This document shows, in pieces, positions 18,168 through 29,200 of a DNA stretch of 64,000 nt. A model generated the notes under the pieces. It made no database searches. It was not told the DNA's origin and saw only the letters and a program-made list of their open reading frames with translations. Positions within the stretch are counted from its first letter, which is position 1. Each line of letters begins with the position of its first letter. The stretch lies in assembly GCA_964036155.1 (NCBI GenBank), contig OZ038423.1, positions 37,091,249 through 37,155,248 on the forward strand, written 5' to 3'. The stretch is from Diploscapter coronatus. Taxonomy: Eukaryota > Nematoda > Chromadorea > Rhabditida > Rhabditidae. The translations under genes and the position numbers were made by a program.

Positions 18168-19128
18168 GAGAGTGAGCCTCTAACAATTAGAAGTTTCTAG
18201 TTTAAAAGAATCGCAAAAAATACGCTGCTCGAAATGAATATATTTTGACAAACTTCAAACTGTGGAATGCGGGTGGACACAAAAATTACGACCTGATTTC
18301 TGACACAGAAACATTTTATTAGATTTATCGTCGATCTAGATAAGTTTTTGAGACATTCGGAATTTGAAGGGTACTTCCTTCCTAAATTATTGCGAAAAAG
18401 GAACAAAAGAAAGTTCACTAATGATTTACTAGAAAACTATAAGCAAATCTTGCTAAAAATAGAAAGAACAAAGGTAAGTATTGTGAATGACCGACTACTT
18501 GAGGCTAGATGCATGCACGTGTGCGATCCAGGTAGTCAGCAACGTTTTTGCCAAAATTTCGGGATCTTAAAACTCAAAAATGGTCAAAATTTTCGTTCAT
18601 AATCGATTTTTCTCTTTATTTTTAGTCAATTTTGATTCATATGTACTTGTATTTCAACCATAATGTCTTCTATCTATCACTGGAACCTTAGGTCCGACTT
18701 TTCCGGTCTTCAGAACCTTGGGGCCAAGATTTTATTTTTAAAATAAAGTTTTCCACTCTTACGTTAAAATTAGTATTCATAAATTTAGATTAGCTTTTAG
18801 GATTGAAAATAGTATTTATGTTTAGAGTCCCGAGTTTCGTCCCCTTGCAAAAACGTGGTGTTTGAAGGGAGAAAGTTACCAATAGTGCTGCTTTCAGACC
18901 TTTATTTGCTAGTTTTCTAGTTTCCTAATAGATAGCGAAAAATGACACCTGACAGAAGATACAAAGAAAGCTTCTGCTATAAAAGACTTTCGAAAACAAT
19001 TTATTCTACAAAAATGGATAGAAATATCCTATAAAATCTTATAGACCCTGTAAGGTCCTTCAATTACACTTATTTACTGTCTTGATTCATTGCTTGAAAC
19101 CGCGTTGCTGTAGTACAACAGTGCTTCA
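18168..19128. other. Spacer without a supported gene
   Basis: AT-rich, with only short open frames. An 84-codon plus-strand frame at 18348-18602 has no recognisable motif and no convincing splice partners. Confidence 0.5.
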
Positions 19129-21190
19129 AAAATACGACATCGTCTTAACCACGTCTTAACTATGGAAAATGAGAAAAATTTCAAGTGTTTTCGGAAAAAG
19201 AAGTAGTCTGCACCTGTGGAATTTTTTCAGAGTCAACCATTGTTTGATTTTGAAGATCCCGTTCAATTCTCCGTCATTCGGACTTGCTAGACTACGATCA
19301 TAAATATAAAGACAATTTTAACCCAAAGGCTTTTTGAAAGTGGTCACGACACACCTCCAAAATCACCTGCATAATCAATGAAGAGGAAATAGTGCATGAA
19401 AAGAAAGAAAATACCGAGTAAATGATCCAAAGATCCACTTGCCAAATTCTTTATCCTTCTCATTCAGTTCTCAATTCTCGTCTTCCATAGTCATTTTTTC
19501 TTTTCTTCCTCACTTATTTTTAGCTGCAATTTGTATATTCCGAATCTCAATTTTATGTCTCCTAAATAGGGCTACATTCGCTTCTAAACCATTAATTGCA
19601 GACTTTTTCATTCGATCGATACTCTTCTACTATTTCCATTTTTATTATTTAGGTCTCTTAACAAAGATGTTAGCCAAGTTACCAGTCGAAATGATACTGC
19701 TGATCTGCGAATATCCCGAATTCAAAGACCTGGGACAATTGGCCTGGACTAATAAACGGATGATGCGAATAATCAAGAGATATCTGCCGAAAGCGCTCGA
19801 AAGGAACATTTTATTCTATCGTAGGAAAATATTTCTTGTGTGAACGAAAATTAATTTTAGTATTTAGTACCTTATGAAAAAGACGATTTTAGCGAAGGAA
19901 GAATTTGTCTGTTTGATTCGCATACTAATTCTGTTGAGCAGATTGCGAGATTTACTAAATATCTAGAACCATATGAAGTAGCAACTATAAAAGATAAGGT
20001 AGATTATTTTATTTGGCATCATCAATTTTGTAAATTTTAGATTTTCGCAATTGGATTTTGTAGCAAATCGCTTGAAATATATGACTTGAATACTCGACAA
20101 ATCACTAGAGGTAACATTACAAAGGCCAATATATTGGTTTAATTTTATTGCATTCTTTGCAGGACCAGATCCTCCTGAATGTCGTGCATATGCATCTGTG
20201 GCTTATTACAAAGACAAATTGTACTATTTGGGTGGAAAGGATCCTAAAACATGGAGAGATACGAATCGAGTTGATGTAAGAAGATCGAATGAAAGTTCAC
20301 GAAATAATTTATTCAGGTTTTAATAGATGGTAAATGGCAAACAGGACCTGCTTTTTCTCTTCCAATTGGTCATGCTCGAACAATAACATGCGATAGAATT
20401 TTATACGGTCACATTATAGCATATTCATTATTGTAATTATAGATATTCAGCTATTGATAGATGGGATAGTAATAAGATATACCGACTATCAGATGATGAA
20501 TGGGAATGGGTTAAAATTGGAGAGATTCCAAGAAGAGGTTTTTTCGGAGTTGCATCTCTAGATGGGGAAATTTACATAACTGGAGGATTGAGGTCGTTAA
20601 TGCTGTATGATAAATAATGTATCGTTATATATTTAGGAATGGTTGTGGAGTATTATTAGAAGAATCCTGTCTGTGTTTCGACCCCTCAGCTCCAGTTAAC
20701 AGTCGAATTTCTCGAATCGCTGATATGAATTATGCAAGAGAGGATTATTCTCTAGTTGCTGCCAATGATAAATTGTATGCAATCGGAGGGTGAGCTGAGA
20801 CTTTGCATATTTTTACACGAAATATGTTAATTTAGATTTCAAAAAAGGAGACGTGAAAATTTCTGTAATTCAATCGAGGAATACGATCCACAAACGAATC
20901 AATGGCGAGAAGTTGGAAAATTTCATATCTAAATCTTCAATCTTAATACATTTTTCGTAATTTTCATACGGTTTTAATAAAAGTACCTTTATTCAATTTC
21001 GTGCATTCTAATTCGATGTACATGATACAGACAGCTCTCGAGACACTCAGTAGAGCTGAAAATTGCAACTCAAATAAATATTCTTTAAAGTATTTTATTT
21101 AAAAAATTCTGTAGCCAAATTCAATATTTACTTTATAGTAATTTCAAAATATATAGCCGAAATAGTTAATCGCTTTCTTATGAACAGTTA
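19129..21190. repeat. Duplicated unit, copy B (with F-box/kelch gene)
   Basis: Direct-orientation homologue of 9934-12030, with the same order of upstream sequence, eight-exon gene and AT-rich 3' flank. The copies are about 7.1 kb apart, with an unrelated minus-strand gene between them. Confidence 0.85.
19667..20932 (+). CDS. F-box/kelch-repeat protein, copy B
   Basis: Exons: 19667-19820, 19868-19998, 20041-20110, 20163-20275, 20317-20407, 20451-20592, 20637-20789, 20836-20932; 316 residues. It has the same architecture as copy A: N-terminal F-box (LPVEMILLICEYPEFKDLG) then kelch blades (YYLGG, YITGG, YAIGG). The open frame extends upstream of the ATG to 19439, but the homologous frame in copy A is interrupted, and an ATTATTTAG acceptor lies 14 nt before the ATG, so I start at 19667. 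AATAAA is at 20976. Both copies keep open frames and splice sites despite divergence, so both are probably functional. Confidence 0.85.
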
Positions 21191-22002
21191 TTGAACGTAT
21201 TCGAAACATAATATTGCTCGTTAACAGCTTCAATGTTGGCGTAGTTTTCTTATTTTCTCGATGTTTCATTGAAATAGCCTATGTATTGTCTTCTCAGTCA
21301 ATATCTTTTTCACTGCCTGATTGGTGATAAGCATTTCTTTTATCATTTGCATGACATCGATCTATTTAGTTTCAGTTCAACACCTTTCAGTGTTTGTTGA
21401 ATTTATTTCATCGTTTTGTCACTGATTTCCGCACTTTTTAATTCGAAATATCAATGCAAAAATGTTTAAGTAAACGTAAATTTGAATTTACAATCTCATT
21501 TGAAGGAACAGTCTATATAATCGACACGAAGTTTGATCCTAATGGTAGGAACCGCCAAGCCCCACCCCTTTGTCTTGGTTCAATATTGTCCATAGCCGAT
21601 AAACCTTTCGATTATCGGCATTTTTTTGCTTTATCTGTTTTTTAATAAATTTATCAGTACCTACTATACAATTCGATACCACTCTTTCACGTGTTGATAT
21701 CGATTTATTGACTGGGGTACGAAAAAATCTGCAAATGCACATCAAATTACGACTGCTAATATTTTGACTATTAGAAAAGAGATACGCGAAATTTTTTAAA
21801 ACTTTCCCTAATTTCCCTGAGCTTACCATATTCTTTTTGAAAACGGACTGTTCTACGCACCCGAATCGACTATTCTAATGGAGCAGATTTATTTCAAAAT
21901 GGCTTTTGGAGAAAATTATATACAAGAGCTAATAATAGAAAATTCGAAACTTTATTAAAGTTCTTTTTTAGCTCTTTTAAAAATTAGAATAAATAAAAAT
22001 TG
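21191..22002. other. Spacer upstream of the OXSM 3' end
   Basis: No supported gene. It contains the OXSM poly(A) signal (AATAAA on the minus strand at 21951-21956). Short open frames on both strands overlap and look random. Confidence 0.55.
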
Positions 22003-24120
22003 TCAAATTTCCCCCACGACGAGACTGGCATTTGTGGCTCCGAATCCGAACGAGTTCACGATGGCAACGCGTCTTTTGTCGGGCCAATCGACTGTTTGAG
22101 TAAGGAGATTCAACTTTTCACCGACCTGCAAGTTTCAAAATCTAAATCGAATGAAAAATTATCATTTTATATTTTATAAAGTTTGCAAAAAAAATGGAAA
22201 TGAATTTGCAAACATTTTCGAAAACTCAGGTTAGAGCTAAAAAATTGTGGAGGAATTCTTATGAGTGAAAGGTAGAGGTCGCGAGGGCATCTTGACTTAT
22301 GTCCTCCCTAGATTTGCCTAGCTTATATAAGAATGGAAATGCGCACATCACTCTGTTCCAGGTTCAAATTGGCGGGCAGTTTCCTGTCGCGAATGCAGCC
22401 GATCGTGGCGATTGTCTCGACAGACCCGGCTGCTCCCAGCAAGTGGCCGATGTGTCCCTTGATTGAAGACACTGCAATTGAGTGCTGATTTGCAGAGAAC
22501 CGATTTCGAATGGCGTCGGCTTCGACTGAATCCCCAGCTGGGGTCGATGTGGCGTGCGCATTCACGTAGTTTATCTGAAATATGAGATGTTCAGAATGTT
22601 TTTGGAGAAGATAATTTGGAATAAATGAAAATTCGTGAGAGCATATCATTTAGGTGAAAAGAGTAGTAAATTTCAATTTTCTCGAATTATTTATTTTAAA
22701 ATTCTCACATCTTCTGACTTCAGTTTAGCATCTTCTATTGCCCGCTGCATAGACAATTGCGCACCGATTCCAGAAGGGTCGGGACTCGAAATGTGGTATG
22801 CGTCTGAGGAAATGCCTGAAGATTTAACTCAAATTTTCGAGTTTTCTAAAAATGTTACCGTATCCAAGTACTTCCGCAAGTATATTTGCCTCTCGTTTCT
22901 GCGCATCTTCGAGTCTCTCCATCAAAAGAAGTCCAACACCTTCACTCAGAACGAACCCGCTTCTTTTGTTGTCGAAAGGACGACTGACTTGGGGACTGTC
23001 GCCAGTGGCCAGAGCTCGCATTCTGCAAGACATTTATGAAGATTCAAATCAGGGACCGATAATATTGTCATAGAATGTGTGAATGTGGACTTTGTCTCTG
23101 AGTTTGTATTGAAGCCTTGTGAAATTGATTTTATTGGAAATTCTTTAAAGTCACCTATGAAAACCGGCAAGGGAGATCGGATTGACGCATGATTCTGCAG
23201 ACCCGGCCAGCGCCCGTCTTGCATAGCCATGCCGCACTGCGCGAAATGCGTTTCCTGAATTTCATTTTTATCATTTTCGGAAAATTCTCCCTACCGATGC
23301 AATGAACTCCAGTAGCGCAGGCTGTCGACGTGCTTTCCACGCCCCCGAGCATTTTGTATCTGAAAAAAAGCAATAGTCTTTGATAAATAAAAATGATGAT
23401 TTACTTCATAGCGACATATCCGGCTGGTAGATTGTTTAGAATCCTCGGCACAAAGTATGGCGAGATTTTTCTGAAAGAAGTTTTTGAAAAATCTAAATTT
23501 TTCAATGGTTTAAAAAATGACATGCAGTGAAGAGTGATAAAGAATGGATTAGTTTTAACAGAAAATTAAAATTTATTTTCAAAGTTGTTGTTTTATCAAA
23601 TTTACGAGAAAAAAACCAACCTAATTTCCCCTTTCTTGACTTGTTCTGCAGTAACTCCAATATGCTCGAGATCAGCCATGCAAGCTCCGATGTTGACCAG
23701 AGTCGAGGAATGGTCTTCAATGCCATCTGCAGAGGACATGGCTTCTTCTGCTGCGAGGAGGGACAGCAGGGAGGCACGACACATCTCGCGCTGCTGGCCG
23801 GCTGTCCATCGGGAGAAATCAACGCTATCAGGGGTTGAGCCAACCTAAATCATCTAAAGGGGAAGTTTAAAAAGTTCATACGTTTTTGGTGTTAAAAGTT
23901 TTCGAAATATGATACAAATGAGAAAAAAACGTTGTGAATTATTAATTTTGAAAAGGAAAGAATTCGATTTTCAAAAGGGAAAAATACTAACCACAAATCC
24001 CAACTTCTTCGAATACCGTAATGCACTTCGTCCTTCGAAAAGGCCTTTCATCAGCAAGTCGAATCCAGCTCCGTAAGGGCTGACCACGCCGATTCCTGTT
24101 ACGACGACTCTGTGAAGCAT
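22003..24120 (-). CDS. OXSM: 3-oxoacyl-[acyl-carrier-protein] synthase, mitochondrial type
   Basis: Exons (minus): 24120-23992, 23844-23621, 23470-23405, 23359-23295, 23254-23155, 23022-22859, 22815-22709, 22574-22347, 22125-22003; 401 residues. The protein is a KAS II/FabF-type condensing enzyme: it joins malonyl-ACP to a growing acyl-ACP in mitochondrial type II fatty-acid synthesis, which supplies octanoate for lipoate. Visible motifs: [14 protein letters not shown] at the N-terminus, the nucleophile in STACATG (Cys at ~154), [11 protein letters not shown] (His ~292), [14 protein letters not shown] (Lys ~324, His ~329) and NSFGFGATN near the end. The ATG immediately follows an AATTCAG acceptor, about 110 nt after the NUBP1 poly(A) signal, so this looks like the third cistron of an operon. 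No targeting presequence precedes the catalytic fold. Confidence 0.93.
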
Positions 24121-24231
24121 CTGAATTTGATTCCAATTCAATTTGAAAAGAAAAAAATCGAACAATTCAAGGATGTCCAGAGTTATTGAACTCATGAAGA
24201 TCAAATGACAAGTTGAAAACAAAGATAAAAC

Positions 24232-24237
24232 TTTATT
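24232..24237 (-). terminator. NUBP1 poly(A) signal
   Basis: AATAAA on the minus strand, ~60 nt after the NUBP1 stop and ~110 nt before the splice acceptor adjoining the OXSM start codon. Confidence 0.65.
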
Positions 24238-24295
24238 TTGAAACAATTAAAACTCAAAAATCAAAAATATCACAAATTGTGAAACGAAATGTGAG

Positions 24296-26074
24296 TTACT
24301 GCTTTCCCAGATTGTTCTTGATTTTGTCAGCGAGAGACAGGAACGATATGACGAGTGCAGAGTCAGGATGCTTCTCGAAGAAGTCTTCGCCTTTGTCCAG
24401 AGCCTGAAATTTCAATTTTCTTGTCAAGTTGAATTATTTTTTCTTCATCATCGATTTCATCCGCAGACTCTATGAATTAGACTTTGTCTAAATTTTATTT
24501 TTAAAAATGTTTCTTTGTCAACACTACTTGAACCTCAAATTTCTGAGTTTTCAAATATAAGAAAGAATGGAAACAAATCTAGCCTCAGCGAGAGCAGGTT
24601 CCAGCGGCAATTGCGCGAGCAGATCGAGTCCGCCCTCCTTGCACATCGTCTCTGCGCCGCCCGTCGAGCTGGGGAAGAGCAGCGTGGTGTGGCTGCAGCT
24701 GGGACAAACAAACTTGGCCATGTTCTCCACCACACCGAGAATCGGCACATTCGTTTTGCGGCAGAAACTCACCTGGCAAAATCAACTAATCAATTTCAGT
24801 TTTATAGAGGATATTTATTCATAATCAGATCTATATGGAGGATGATCGTCAGAAAATAATCAAATGAAGAAAAGGATAAGTGATACAAAAGAAAATGTCT
24901 CTCTTCAAATTCAAAACAACTAAGACAAATTTCTCTTACCTCCTTCCTGACATCCAATAGCGAGATTTCCTGCGGAGTGCTGACGATGAGAGCGCCATCG
25001 AGCGTGCCTGCTTGCAGAAGGAACTGCACTACGGAAATATGCTCGTCCGAAGTGCCTGGCGGGGTGTCGATCAGCAGGTAATCCACCTCAAAAATTCAAT
25101 TTGATCAAAATTCCAGATATTTTTTACCTCTCCCCAGTCGACATCCTTCAGGAATTGCTTGATCATTCCGTTCTTGCGAGCGCCTCTCCAAATGACTGCG
25201 TCGTTTTTGTCGCCTGAAAATTCAACGATTTTTATTCGATAAAAAATTTGCATCATTTATCTATTATCGGTTCAAATACAAGCCACTTATCTCACCTCAT
25301 TTTCTTTAGAAAGTCCTCAAAGCTTGCTAATTTTCAGCGAGAAAGAGAATTAATGAAATTTAAAAATGGCATAATTTGGTGCGTACCGAGCAGAAAAGCG
25401 ATGCTCATCACAGTGAGATTGTCGGCGACGGAGACGGGCGTCCACCCATCGGCACTCTGATGCACCTGTTCGCCTTCCACGCCCATCATGCGCGGCTGCG
25501 ACGGACCGCAGATGTCGATATCCAGAATCGCCACCTGAATACTCATAAAGCATGATTTTTTAACAGAAAACGATGAAATGCAACGATTCTAGTAAAAATT
25601 GGAAAACAACAGACAAATTTTGAGAAAAAACCTTACTTTTAAAGTAGCGATAAAAATGAACCTGTTTAGTCGGATCCGCAGCGAGTGCCCTAGCCAAATT
25701 AGCAGTCATTGTGCTTTTCCCAACCCCTCCTTTGCCCGACAGAATCAAAATCTGGATTTGAACAAAGTGATTCTTTTCATTTTTAAAGTTTACCTTATGC
25801 TTGATGTGTCTGAATCGATCTTGAATTTTCGGAATGTCGACATCGGGAGGGGGTTTTTCGCCAGAAGCACATGATTTCTGAAATCCTCGAAAATTTTCCG
25901 GTGAAAAGAAAGCGCTTCTCCGAAAACAATAACGAGGAAAGTAAAGGCTGGGGGTTTATAGGAGCTGTGAATTCTTACCTGATTCGGGCATCCCGCACAG
26001 CCTGATGTCTTCCCGGCATTTTCACTGCCCACTCCCGGACAACCTTCGTTTGCGTTCGACGGAACTTCGGACAT
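24296..26074 (-). CDS. NUBP1: Cytosolic Fe-S cluster assembly factor NUBP1
   Basis: Exons (minus): 26074-25979, 25877-25794, 25751-25662, 25534-25387, 25213-25128, 25086-24940, 24772-24584, 24403-24296; 315 residues. NUBP1/Nbp35 is a P-loop NTPase of the Mrp/MinD group that, with NUBP2, forms the scaffold of the cytosolic Fe-S assembly machinery. It has the N-terminal CX13CX2CX5C cluster site (Cys12, 26, 29, 35), a deviant Walker A ([10 protein letters not shown], residues 65-74), [14 protein letters not shown], and the C-terminal bridging CPSC (Cys240, 243). The exon 7 donor appears to be GC rather than GT: joining there gives a loop of exactly the human length. The start follows a CTTTCAG acceptor by 11 nt, ~110 nt after the poly(A) signal of the upstream MIB gene. 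Confidence 0.95.
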
Positions 26075-26196
26075 ATCTCAAAATTCTGAAAGAAAAACCA
26101 AATTCAAATAAATCAACTGCAAATGAAAGGTATGAAACGAGTTTTCAACTCGTGATACAAATCACGAAAATAAAGGAAGAAGAATAAAATCGTCGC

Positions 26197-26202
26197 TTTA
26201 TT
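26197..26202 (-). terminator. MIB-like gene poly(A) signal
   Basis: AATAAA on the minus strand ~48 nt after the MIB stop codon and ~111 nt before the acceptor at 26086 preceding NUBP1. Confidence 0.65.
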
Positions 26203-26249
26203 GACTCGGAATGTTTGGACAATAAAATTGCATTGAATGGAAGGGTAGA

Positions 26250-29200
26250 TTAGGAGTAGATGGTCTGCTTGCTGGTGATCTCCTGCCTGCAGATATGACA
26301 CACCTGAAAGAACGAACAGGAGTGAACAAATGGATAAATCAAGTATTGCAAAATGATGAAAGTTGGTCATTCTCTGAAGGTTCTTTGCTCATTTCATCAA
26401 AACAATTTGTAAGTGTGGCTCAGCCATGTCCTATCCCATTAAAAAAAAGGATTTACATTTACAAATATTTTGAGAGCAAAGACAAGCGAATAATTGAGCA
26501 AGACGAAACATTATGGAAACTGATCAAATGATTTGATAGTCTTTAGCAATGAAAAATCGGCTAGTCAAATAAAAGTAAGAAAATGGTCAAATTAGTCTAC
26601 TTTGAGCTGTTTTGTGCATCCCGCACAGGCCGTGTGACCACACTGGAAGATGACGTCGGGTCGCTTGTCCATGCAGATCGAGCAGCTCAGCTCCATCTCC
26701 AGCTGCTCCAGCTTCTCGCGCAGCGTCTTTATCTCGTTCTGCTTCTCTGAGTTCTTTCATGTTCTCCTTTCAAACATGAGCCTTTCTCCAACCGATTTCA
26801 GCCTGTCTCCTGGCCTCCCTCTCTGCAGCCCTCTTCATCTCGACATCGTCATCGCCCTTCCTCTTCTTCCCGCCCAAAATTAGCTCATCGCCGTCTTTGT
26901 CGATGGCCATCGTGATCGACCGGTAGCACATCGGGCATCTTCTGAAAATTATTGACTTCTTCTAGACAGAATTGCCCCTATGTTGAGGATTCTTTCATGC
27001 TACAGTGTCCCTCATTTCAAACAATAAATAGAAAATGAAACAAGCAAAAATCGAAAATGTACCTGAGTGGAGTGATTTGTGCGCAGTCGAGGCAGATGAC
27101 GCGATGTCCGCAGGGAACGAGCTGCACGTCGGCCGCGTTGTCCTGGCAGTTGAACGTGCACAGCGCCACCACGTTACGATCGAACTGCCTCACCGTCATC
27201 GAGACACAGCTCTGCAAAACATCTAAATAATTGGGAAATAAGTTAGATACTTTCATAAAGACTTTTCCATTATTTTATTTACTTGAGCGTTTTCCTCCTA
27301 TTCATCTCAAAAATCAAGTGAAAATCCCATTATTGGTTGGAGAGAAAGTCGATATTCAAAAATTATTACGCTATCCGTCTCATTTCTCTTCTACACGACT
27401 TACAAATTGGATTTTTAATTATTGCATGAATATAGGACTTTGCTCTCCAATCAACGATACCTTTGGCCTGAGCGTCTGCAGAACTTGAAGCGTCTGTCGC
27501 ATGTTCTCGTCGGTGCATAGTTCGATGGGGGTCAAACCGTTTCGACCTCTGAAATATGAAAATTCATAATCTTGGAAAGAAAACATTATTTGATCAAAAA
27601 TAGGGCAAATTTACATTTTCAAAAAAAAGTATAAATTTAAAAATCGAACCTAATCGACATATCGCCTCCCCGCGAAATGATGTAGGCGATTGCAGCGAGC
27701 TGCCAGTGCGGTTTGAGCTTCTTGACCATGTCGTCGAGAGTGGATGTGGAGCGGAGAGAGGAGAGAGCTGGGTAGAGTTGCGAGACTGGGAGGCACGAGG
27801 ATGACAGCGCATTGCACGCGTTCACTAGCAAGTGCAGCACTGTGTAACCTGGAAAATATGGTCCCCTTGTAGTTGCCATCTTCTTTTCTTTTCCCATCCA
27901 TATTACTTCTCAGAAAAGAGTGGTGGTAACTGCAGTGAGTCGGAAATATCCATTTTCAAATAAAAGCTTGAATAAAAATAACAGAAAAGAAGGGGTAAAA
28001 ATAAGTTGAAATACCGTATTTATCAGGCAAATTGAGTTGACATCCCGCGTTGACCAGAGAGTGAACACAGGCCAACCTGGAAACATCGACATCCGCAGAA
28101 CCGCCCCTGGAATAAATCGCGATGAACACAATGAAATCTTGTTAAATTTTAAAATGCCAACCATTCAACGACGGCCAGATGCAACGCGGTGCGATTCTCC
28201 ATGTCCACTCGAGCGATGTCCGCGTTCAACTGGAAAATATCAGAATCATTAAAAATAGTTGGTAAATTTTGAACAGTCGCATAATGAAGAAAACATGTAG
28301 AAACCAGTGAAGTTATGGAAAGGTTACGTTGAACTTTATTTCACCCAAGTTAAAATAGGAATTGTTTCAAGTTGCAATTAAAAGAACTCACTGAAATCAG
28401 CAAATCGACGATGCGAATTTTGGCGAAGAGGGCAGACAGATGGAGTGGAGTGCGGTTGAAGAAATGCTCGAGGTTGAGCTGAATGGGCCGGCACTGCACC
28501 AGCAACTCGACCGTCTTCGCGTAGTCGTTGACGATCGCTATTTCCATAGGCGTCTGAAGTAAGAACCTTGAAGAATATCAACTTGAAAAATGTCATTAGA
28601 ACAGAATATTGTAAGGCTGGAAAGTTGGCATGAAAGATATGCTTCGGAAAATGTCAATATTGCTAGATCGTGACAATTTCAGAAGTCTGACCTGTCTGAC
28701 CTGTTGTCTGGCATTGAGCAGATACGGATTGACCCTGCTGTTGGTGAGCAGTCGACTGAGCATCGCCCGCTTCGTCGGAGTCTCTTGCGCCTCGCACACC
28801 ACGTGCATCGGGGAATTGCCCTCCAGATTCTGATGAAACATGAGGAATATTCGATGAAGATTTGCTATTACATTTAGGCGTTATGAAATGATCATTCAAT
28901 CCTCTTATTTATCAAAACCTATTTCATCGTCAAATAAATCATTTTTAAAGTATTTAATTCTACCTGAATATTACACTGGACGACGGGGATGTTGAGAAGT
29001 CTGTCCAGGCAGGCAGCATTCTGACTGCGAGCGACGATGTGCAGACAGGTGTCGCCTTCAGCGTTCTGAAAATACCCAGCCGATTTAACTCGAAAAAATG
29101 ATCTTCAATATATTATACTCCAAAGTTACATATTTATCCAATGGTTAAGTCGGCTTTTTGAAAAGCTAAATTCACTTCTTTTTCTATATCAACGATATTT

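Noticed and set aside
26295..26531. 78-codon plus-strand frame inside the last MIB intron
   Set aside because: Overlaps a coding exon on the other strand, has no recognised motif and no splice or promoter context.
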